Source of the DNA: Sedimentisphaerales bacterium
GTDB taxonomy: Bacteria > Planctomycetota > Phycisphaerae > Sedimentisphaerales > SM23-30
Length of the DNA: 11,409 nucleotides
Assembly: GCA_030636065.1 (NCBI GenBank)
Contig: DAOVXR010000027.1
Coordinates: 1 to 11,409 of the forward strand
Direction: 5' to 3'
Below the pieces are notes generated by a model. The model did not search any database, was not told the DNA's origin, and saw only the letters and a list, made by a program, of their open reading frames with translations. Shown here one piece after another: positions 5,959-11,409 of the stretch (the stretch's first letter is position 1; each line of letters begins with the position of its first letter). The position numbers and the translations under genes are program-made.

Positions 5959-7018
5959 ATTTGATTATCGCCTTGCCGCTGCCGCGTTTGACCTTGCCCA
6001 GCAGGTAGGGTTTTTCTCCAAGTTTGCGTAAGTGTCCCATAATCGACCGGGTATGTTTCGGACGCACAATCAAAACATAACCGATTCCCATATTGAACAC
6101 CCGATACATCTCTTCTTCCTCAATCGGCCCCAACTTTTGTAATAATCCGAATATCGGCGGCACGGGCCACTTCTTATTGATTACAACATCGTGTTTGCTG
6201 CCGATTACCCGCGGGATATTGCCTATCAGACCGCCGCCGGTAATATGAGCCATTGCCTTGACTACTTTTTTGACCTTGTATTTCCTCAGTAACGACACTA
6301 TCGATTTGACATATATGCGCGTCGGCCGTAACAGCGCCTCGCCCAAGGTTTCGCCAAGCTCATCGATATACTGCCCCGTTTTCAATTTGGCCTTATTGAA
6401 ACAAACGCGCCGCACAAGCGAATAACCGTTCGAATGCAAACCGCTTGACGCCAGTCCGATCACCGTATCACCCGCTTCCACGTGTTCACCGGTAATAAGC
6501 CGTTTTTTCTCAACCACCCCCACCGCAAAGCCTGCCAGGTCGAACTCACCCTTGCGATACAAGTCCGGCATCTCCGCGGTCTCTCCCCCCAACAATGCGC
6601 AATCGGCCTGAAGACATCCTTCAGTGATTCCCGCCACGAACTCATTTATCTTCTCCGGCGCCAGATTATTGACCGCGATATAGTCCAGAAAAAACAGTGG
6701 CTCCGCACCCTGAACCAACATATCGTTCACGCTCATCGCCACCAGATCTATCCCAACCGTATCGTAACGCCTCATTTTTTTCGCAACCTTGATCTTGGTA
6801 CCCACTCCGTCCGTACAGGCCACCAATACCGGCTCGCGATAATTTTTCTTGAATATCTTCTCGTCATAATCCAGACGGAACAAACCCGCAAAGGCATTGT
6901 GCAAATGGATAACCCGCAACCCGTGCGTCCGCCGCACGTTCGCTTTGATCATTTCCACCATGCGATCGTTCGCGTCAATGTCCACCCCCGCCTGCTGGTA
7001 AGTAATGCTTTTAGCCAT
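5957..7018 (-). CDS. purM: phosphoribosylformylglycinamidine cyclo-ligase (AIR synthetase)
   Basis: Fifth step of de novo purine synthesis: FGAM + ATP gives AIR + ADP + phosphate. The 353-aa product is of usual length for the family. Family motifs are present: TDGVGTKIKV (about 69-78) in the ATP-binding region, GIDLVAMSVNDML (89-101), LLGGETAEMP (about 142-151), GLHSNGYSLVR (about 193-203) and AHITGGGLIGNIPRV in the C-terminal half. The ATG at 7018 is chosen over the ATG at 7024 because GGGA lies 7 nt before it and MAKSITYQQAGVDI looks like a typical N-terminus. With this start the gene overlaps gpmI by 8 nt (ATGGCTAA), so the two are very likely translationally coupled. Confidence 0.95.
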   Translation of the reverse strand: MAKSITYQQAGVDIDANDRMVEMIKANVRRTHGLRVIHLHNAFAGLFRLDYDEKIFKKNYREPVLVACTDGVGTKIKVAKKMRRYDTVGIDLVAMSVNDMLVQGAEPLFFLDYIAVNNLAPEKINEFVAGITEGCLQADCALLGGETAEMPDLYRKGEFDLAGFAVGVVEKKRLITGEHVEAGDTVIGLASSGLHSNGYSLVRRVCFNKAKLKTGQYIDELGETLGEALLRPTRIYVKSIVSLLRKYKVKKVVKAMAHITGGGLIGNIPRVIGSKHDVVINKKWPVPPIFGLLQKLGPIEEEEMYRVFNMGIGYVLIVRPKHTRSIMGHLRKLGEKPYLLGKVKRGSGKAIIK

Positions 7019-8630
7019 TCTCATTTCCCATTATCAATGTCTCTCCGGTCATCTCTTCCGGTTTTTCCAGGCCCATAATCTGCAACGCCGTTGGAATCAC
7101 GTCGGCCAGCCGTCCGTCGTCTCTGAGCTGACGGTTTTTGTATTCCTCGTCAAAAACAATGAGCGGCACCGGCTCTGTCGTATGCGCCGTATAAGGTCCG
7201 TCCGTTGTTACATCGTACATCAGTTCCAGGTTTCCGTGGTCGGCTGTAACAATTGCCGAACCGCCCATCTCTCGAATCTTATCTAATATTTTCCCAACGC
7301 AACTATCGACAACCTCGGCTGCCTGCACCGCCGCCTCCATAATGCCTGTATGACCAACCATATCGGGATTAGCAAAGTTAATGACCATCACATCGTATTT
7401 GTCGCTTTCAAGTCGCTCCAATACGGTTTCAGTTACCTCATAAGCCGACATCTCCGGCTTCAAATCATAAGTTCTGACCTTGGGCGACGGAACAATCTGG
7501 CGGTCTTCGCCCGGAAAAGGCGGCTCGGTATAATCATTAAAGAAAAAGGTAACATGAGCATACTTCTCGGTCTCGGCACAACGAAACTGTTTCAGTCCCA
7601 GCCCTGACCAGTAATCACCAACAATATTTTTCATCTTAGGCGGCTTCGGAAACGCTACCGGCGCCGGAATCGTCGCGTCATATTCCGTCATACACACATA
7701 GTAAAGGTCCAGCATTTCACCTCGATCAAATGCCGTAAAAGCCGGATCTACAAATGCCCTCGTTATCTCACGCGGGCGATCACCCCGAAAATTAAAGAAA
7801 ATAACCGAGTCTCCCTCCTCAACCAAAGCCAAAGGCTGAGAATTCTCACCGGTAATCAGGGTCGGCTTGACAAACTCGTCCGTAACATTGTTGTCGTAAC
7901 TTTCCTGTATGGCTTCTTCGGCAGAAGTTGATTTATTACCCTTACCGTAACGCAAACATTGATATGCCTTTTCAACCCGCTCCCATCGCTGATCGCGGTC
8001 CATCGCATAGAACCGCCCTATCACTGTGGCAATTCGGCCAACACCAATCTCCCGCATTTTAGTTTCTATCTCCATCAGGTAACCCTTGCCACTGGAAGGC
8101 GGCGAATCGCGGCCGTCAGTTATGGCATGTAAAAATACACGATCAAATTTATTACGTTTCGCAAGCTCCAACAAACCATATAAGTGACCCAAAAGTGAAT
8201 GCACACCCACATCACTGGTTAGTCCGATCAGATGCAGCTTACTGTGGTTCTTTTGACAGCGGTCAATAGCCTCTAACAAAACCTCGTTCTCAAAAAAATC
8301 ACCTTCCCGAACAGCTTTGCTCAAACGCATTGATTCCTGATAAACTGTTCGGCCGGCACCTATATTCTGATGACCTACTTCACTGTTACCCATCGTCCCG
8401 TCAGGCAGGCCAACATCCGCACCACTACACGCAACCAGGCAATCAGGATATTCCCGACGGAGCTGGTCATCCACAGGAGTATCAGCCTTGCGTGTGGCAT
8501 CATATTGTTGCAGTTCCGGATCACCGTTGTAACCCCAGCCGTCACGAATAATCAAAACGAAAGGCCGAGTACGTAATTTTACGGGTGGTTCATTATGCGT
8601 TTTTCGTTTGTTATCGGTCATTATAGTCAA
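7011..8630 (-). CDS. gpmI: 2,3-bisphosphoglycerate-independent phosphoglycerate mutase
   Basis: Glycolytic/gluconeogenic interconversion of 3- and 2-phosphoglycerate through a phosphoserine intermediate, needing two metal ions. The 539-aa product shows the metal ligand Asp30 in IIRDGWG, nucleophile Ser83 in GTMGNSEVGH, the substrate-binding segments HAITDGRDSPP and GRFYAMDRDQRW, RGDRPREITRAF, and the C-terminal metal sites NPDMVGHTG, TADHGN and a His in HTTEPVPL. The start is uncertain: a TTG at 8630 has GGAG 5 nt upstream, while the ATG at 8621 is 14 nt from that GGAG. I give the TTG because of spacing; the difference is three residues. First gene of the minus-strand group, divergent from the S41 peptidase. 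Three CCGTTTTT repeats (8638-8666) lie directly upstream. Confidence 0.95.
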   Translation of the reverse strand: MTIMTDNKRKTHNEPPVKLRTRPFVLIIRDGWGYNGDPELQQYDATRKADTPVDDQLRREYPDCLVACSGADVGLPDGTMGNSEVGHQNIGAGRTVYQESMRLSKAVREGDFFENEVLLEAIDRCQKNHSKLHLIGLTSDVGVHSLLGHLYGLLELAKRNKFDRVFLHAITDGRDSPPSSGKGYLMEIETKMREIGVGRIATVIGRFYAMDRDQRWERVEKAYQCLRYGKGNKSTSAEEAIQESYDNNVTDEFVKPTLITGENSQPLALVEEGDSVIFFNFRGDRPREITRAFVDPAFTAFDRGEMLDLYYVCMTEYDATIPAPVAFPKPPKMKNIVGDYWSGLGLKQFRCAETEKYAHVTFFFNDYTEPPFPGEDRQIVPSPKVRTYDLKPEMSAYEVTETVLERLESDKYDVMVINFANPDMVGHTGIMEAAVQAAEVVDSCVGKILDKIREMGGSAIVTADHGNLELMYDVTTDGPYTAHTTEPVPLIVFDEEYKNRQLRDDGRLADVIPTALQIMGLEKPEEMTGETLIMGNENG

Positions 8631-8751
8631 ACTTTCTCCGTTTTTGTTCCGTTTTTGCCGTTTTTTCCATTGTGTTTCCTGAAAACAACACAGAATTTCC
8701 CATTTTTGCGTATTCCAGGCCGGTGTACGCTTTGTCGAAAAGCGATAATCG

Positions 8752-8803
8752 GGTATATTACAGGTAGGTATATTACAGGGAAATACCCTATATGGGTATA
8801 ATT
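8752..8803 (+). promoter_or_regulatory. candidate promoter/operator of the S41 peptidase gene
   Basis: Two direct repeats GGTATATTACAGG (8752-8764 and 8767-8779, period 15 nt) are followed by an inverted repeat ATACCC-TATAT-GGGTAT (8783-8799) that overlaps a perfect TATAAT (8797-8802). No good -35 box is seen at 17-18 nt (best: TTACAG, 8773-8778, within the second direct repeat), which would fit a promoter needing an activator bound to the repeats. The palindrome plus the following T-run could instead be a weak terminator, but no gene upstream on this strand would need one. Confidence 0.45.
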
Positions 8804-8831
8804 TTTTTCGTAGGGACCGGAGGGAGAAAAT

Positions 8832-10577
8832 TTGCTGTACGAGAGAAATTTAGTCTCGCATTTGCCCTGGTATTGCCCCCAGCCTGTCGGCAATCTGTCA
8901 ATATATCACTCGTTGCCGTTATCAGGTCGGCCCTCACGTCGGACATCGTCTGTTCGAGAACTTCCGTCTTCTCTGCCGGAGGTTATTATTATTCTGTTTG
9001 TTCTGCTAACGGTATGGTCTCGCAATCTGCCGATTTTGTCCCTGGCCGATGAAGCTGCCACGGTAACGGTTAATTCAATTCTAAAAAGGGCCGACGAAGC
9101 AATGTCCCGTCAGTCATGGGACACTGCCGAGCGTTATTTTCAACAGGCGCTGACCCACGACGAAACAACCACCGGCAAATACATTCACGAACAACTGCAA
9201 TGGTGCCGCGTCAACACCCTGCTGGAAGAACGCTATCTTGACGACTCTGTCGCTCAACAAATACAATCAACCACACCGAATCAGGCACAGACTCTCCTGA
9301 ACCAGACAATTGTGTTGATTCTGGAAAATTATTATCAAACTGTTCACCTTAAAGTGTTATTGACAAAATCGCTTCTGCAGCTTCAGGCGGCAACGGAAAA
9401 CCCGCAGATATATCGGCAATATCCGGTTAGCGATCAGGCCCTTGCCAAACTCCGGCACGAGATTAAAGAATTACGCGGCAGAGCGCTTAATCTGCCGGAA
9501 AACGACATATCCAGCCTCGAACTAATGGTAAGCTCACTGCGTAATATCAATGTTGACGGCGGTATCGGAGAATCCTGGCCGCCCCTTGAGTTGGCCTATG
9601 CCCTTACCGACAACCTCGACAAATATTCACATCTGCTTTCGCCAAGCCAGTATAACGCACTCCTCAACCGATTAAACGGTTCCTATGTCGGAACCGGACT
9701 TGATCTTATCCTTGCCGGCGAATATCCGCTGGTATTCGACGTTGTCAATGAAAGTCCCGCCCAAAAAGCCGGTGTCGAACCGGGCGATCTCATACTTGCT
9801 GTCGATGGAATCGAATGTAAAAGTAAAACCGACAGCGAAATCAGTAAATTGCTGACTGGAAAAGCCGACGCCAGTGTCAACATTATGCTTCAAAGAAACC
9901 ACAAGGTTTTTTCTGTTTCAATATCTCGTACCGAGGTTGCCTCGCCAAGTGTCAGATATGTACACATGCTAAATAAACAAACCGGGTTCCTGCGGGTAGC
10001 GAGTTTCGATCATGATACCGCCCTGGAAATGCGACGCGGCGTCGAAAAACTAAGACGGCTCGGAGCGAAGTTTTTATTGATTGATCTTCGTAGTAACGGC
10101 GGCGGCGTTATGACCTCAGCTATCGACGCTGTTCGTCTTTTTATCGACAGCGGTACGATTGTAACAATGCAAACAGCAGACGAAAAAATAAAATATACCG
10201 CCGGCGGCAATAATTTTGCCTGTTACAAGTTGCCTTTGGCCCTTCTTGTGGACGAAAAAACCGCCAGCTCCGCTGAAATTTTCGTTGCGGCGTTGCAGGA
10301 TCACCAACGAGCAGTCGTAATCGGTAAAAAAACACTGGGAAAAGCCGTTGTGCAGACAATTTTCAATCTGAAACCCGCTCAAAACGCTCTTTGTATCACC
10401 ACCGCCAAATACTTTCCGCCTAATAAATATGACTTCCACCAAAAAGGGCTTACACCCGACATCACCCTTGAAAAAGACCCTTTACCTTTCTTAAATGACA
10501 CTTGTCAGCAAAACATGAAAAGCTATCTTTCCCCCGACAACACCGCGATCAAGGTAGCCGTGAACATTTTACACTAA
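8832..10577 (+). CDS. S41-family C-terminal processing peptidase with PDZ domain
   Basis: Membrane-anchored or exported serine protease of the Tsp/Prc/CtpA family, acting in the envelope. The 581-aa product begins with about 50 polar residues, then a hydrophobic segment (about 51-70, VIIILFVLLTVW). A helical region with TPR-like character follows (about 80-230). A PDZ domain runs from about 283 to 360 (GTGLDLIL, AGVEPGDLILAVDG). The S41 catalytic domain has LIDLRSNGGG, nucleophile Ser479 in KTASSAEIF and general base Lys504 in GKKTLGKAVVQ; the 25-residue distance equals that of E. coli Prc Ser430/Lys455. The TTG start at 8832 is supported by GGAGGGAG 5 nt upstream, but a 50-residue stretch before the hydrophobic segment is long for a signal peptide, so the start may be further in. 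Divergent from gpmI. Confidence 0.9.
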   Translation: MLYERNLVSHLPWYCPQPVGNLSIYHSLPLSGRPSRRTSSVRELPSSLPEVIIILFVLLTVWSRNLPILSLADEAATVTVNSILKRADEAMSRQSWDTAERYFQQALTHDETTTGKYIHEQLQWCRVNTLLEERYLDDSVAQQIQSTTPNQAQTLLNQTIVLILENYYQTVHLKVLLTKSLLQLQAATENPQIYRQYPVSDQALAKLRHEIKELRGRALNLPENDISSLELMVSSLRNINVDGGIGESWPPLELAYALTDNLDKYSHLLSPSQYNALLNRLNGSYVGTGLDLILAGEYPLVFDVVNESPAQKAGVEPGDLILAVDGIECKSKTDSEISKLLTGKADASVNIMLQRNHKVFSVSISRTEVASPSVRYVHMLNKQTGFLRVASFDHDTALEMRRGVEKLRRLGAKFLLIDLRSNGGGVMTSAIDAVRLFIDSGTIVTMQTADEKIKYTAGGNNFACYKLPLALLVDEKTASSAEIFVAALQDHQRAVVIGKKTLGKAVVQTIFNLKPAQNALCITTAKYFPPNKYDFHQKGLTPDITLEKDPLPFLNDTCQQNMKSYLSPDNTAIKVAVNILH

Positions 10578-10697
10578 CAAAGACGCCAGCGTCAAAAGTA
10601 CTTTTCCCACTTGATTTTGAAGCGTTGCTGGTGCTACCGCACGGGTAGATAGTTGGTTTTTGCGGCGTTTTTCGGACTTTTGGCGGTTGCATCAACA
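10576..10697 (+). repeat. ~120-nt structured dispersed repeat, copy B
   Basis: Direct repeat of 1905-2037. The shared AACAAA before both copies starts in the stop codon of the S41 gene here. Compared with copy A it lacks 11 nt (1911-1921 of copy A), which include the outer arm GGTGCAA, so the outermost stem cannot form. The inner inverted ends CGTCAAAAGT and ACTTTTGGCG remain paired if one G-U is allowed. It would lie in the 3' untranslated part of the S41 transcript. Confidence 0.75.
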
Positions 10698-10699
10698 AG

Positions 10700-11321
10700 T
10701 ACGAAAACAAACTCCTATACATCAAGAATAAGTGTTCACACTTTTTTGTCCTGTAAATCCTGCCGAAAAACAAATCTGTGAACGGTTATTATTCAGAATA
10801 AAAACATTTGTCGAGTTACTATCAGCCAAATTGTTACATTTTCACGAATGGAAACAATTTTTTTTTATAAATATCGCTTTCGAACGAATTGGCCTGGTAA
10901 TAATTGCCGATTCGACATTCTGATATGCTTTAAAATCAACTCTTCCGAACAAAGATTGTTTCCGCAAAGGCGGGGAATGATACCCGATAGATATAAAAGT
11001 AAAATGTTTTTTCGGGTTTTATCTGTAAATCTGTTGCCACTTGCCAACATTATTAACCGAATTTGTCGAATAGACACAATAAAATGAAGTTATAGGGACA
11101 TATATGACGATAAGACAAAACACGGATTTTCAATACAGATAAGTAATGATCGCCTGACAAACAGTTTTTTACACAATCAAAAAAACGTTCCTTCGCTAAA
11201 AATACTAAATGACCATTAAAATTATACGATCTCAACCTGACATTACGGTCGATCTGAACTTCTGATGTTGGCAAAAAAAAACGAAAGAGTAAAAAAATAT
11301 TCATTTAAGATGAAATTTTTT
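10700..11321. other. AT-rich intergenic region without a convincing gene
   Basis: About 620 nt with obviously more A and T than the genes. Open frames on both strands are short, without ribosome binding sites or recognisable motifs. It holds the terminator candidate at 10828-10866, a possible hairpin ACCCGA (10982-10987) with TCGGGT (11012-11017), and one copy of AACCTGACA (11234-11242) that recurs exactly 100 nt downstream in the promoter at 11322-11350. No tRNA or other known RNA was recognised. Confidence 0.5.
10828..10866 (+). terminator. candidate intrinsic terminator after the S41 gene
   Basis: AAATTGTT (10828-10835) pairs with AACAATTT (10853-10860), and inside it CATT (10837-10840) pairs with AATG (10847-10850) around a 6-nt loop. 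An unbroken T-run from 10858 to 10866 follows. The stem is A/T-rich, so it is less stable than classic terminators. It lies 250 nt past the S41 stop codon, beyond repeat copy B. Confidence 0.45.
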
Positions 11322-11350
11322 TTGACATAATGTAACCTGACAGTTAATAT
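11322..11350 (+). promoter_or_regulatory. sigma70-type promoter of the lysine-rich protein gene
   Basis: A consensus TTGACA (11322-11327) and TAATAT (11345-11350) are separated by exactly 17 nt. The start would be near 11357, giving a leader of about 20 nt. The spacer contains AACCTGACA (11334-11342), also found at 11234-11242, a possible regulator site. Confidence 0.65.
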
Positions 11351-11376
11351 TCCTTTTAGAAGGGAGGTGATGCACA

Positions 11377-11409
11377 ATGGCGAAGAAGAAAAAAGTAGCG
11401 AAAAAGAAA
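11377..11409 (+). CDS. 5' end of a lysine-rich basic protein, possibly histone H1-like (runs off the window)
   Basis: Eleven codons are visible: MAKKKKVAKKK. The ATG is preceded by AGGGAGGTGATG, an almost complete match to the anti-Shine-Dalgarno, 9 nt from GGAGG. Together with the near-consensus promoter this suggests a highly expressed gene. A start like this is typical of Lys/Ala-rich nucleoid proteins (histone H1-like, or HU with a basic tail), but some ribosomal proteins begin similarly; eleven residues cannot decide. The overlapping ATG at 11370 lies inside the ribosome binding site and is not preferred. Confidence 0.6.
   Translation, partial: MAKKKKVAKKK

Noticed and set aside
8671..8692. 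Imperfect palindrome TGTGTT...AACACA upstream of gpmI
   Set aside because: Six-base arms with a 10-nt gap are expected by chance, and no promoter elements lie at a fitting distance.
11104..11142. Twelve-codon leader peptide (ATG at 11104) preceded by AGGGA
   Set aside because: No attenuator, promoter or amino-acid run supports it, and such short frames are common by chance in AT-rich DNA.
11053..11304. Minus-strand frame of 83 codons in the AT-rich intergenic region
   Set aside because: No ribosome binding site or motif was seen, and its composition follows the surrounding AT-rich DNA.

Overview
The window looks like a chromosomal segment of a bacterium, most probably of the phylum Planctomycetota (Phycisphaerae/Sedimentisphaerales type). 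This is inferred from the GyrA sequence style, an N-terminal fragment of a large secreted protein of a type I associate with planctomycetes, and abundant short palindromic repeats between genes. No 16S rRNA or other decisive marker is present, so the taxon is tentative.

Layout. A HtrA/DegP-type periplasmic serine protease (132-1553, minus) diverges from gyrA, DNA gyrase subunit A (2057-4609, plus). The 0.5 kb between them holds an array of palindromic repeats, two back-to-back promoter candidates, and a ~120-nt structured repeat that ends just before the gyrA ribosome binding site. After gyrA comes a minus-strand gene group, in transcription order: gpmI (8630-7011), purM (7018-5957, overlapping gpmI), a HAD-family phosphatase (5817-5137), and the truncated 5' end of a secreted-protein gene (5101-4733) cut off at a repeat cluster. 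Divergent from gpmI is an S41 (C-terminal processing) peptidase with a PDZ domain (8832-10577, plus). A second copy of the 120-nt repeat starts at its stop codon. About 700 nt of AT-rich sequence without a convincing gene follows, then a consensus-like promoter, a very strong Shine-Dalgarno sequence and the first 11 codons of a lysine-rich protein that runs off the window.

The gene functions are mostly housekeeping: chromosome supercoiling, glycolysis, purine synthesis, phosphoester hydrolysis and envelope proteolysis. The unusual content lies between the genes. (1) Four loci carry modular short hairpins, most flanked on the minus strand by GTAG or a related NTAG, resembling REP sequences mobilised by RAYT transposases; one locus coincides with the truncation of a gene. 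(2) A 54-bp repeat occurs twice and in one place overlaps the purM stop codon. (3) A ~120-nt repeat with inverted ends occurs twice in direct orientation about 8.7 kb apart. Several differences between its copies keep base pairing possible, and both copies are also open in the same antisense frame. This third element is the best candidate for something undescribed.
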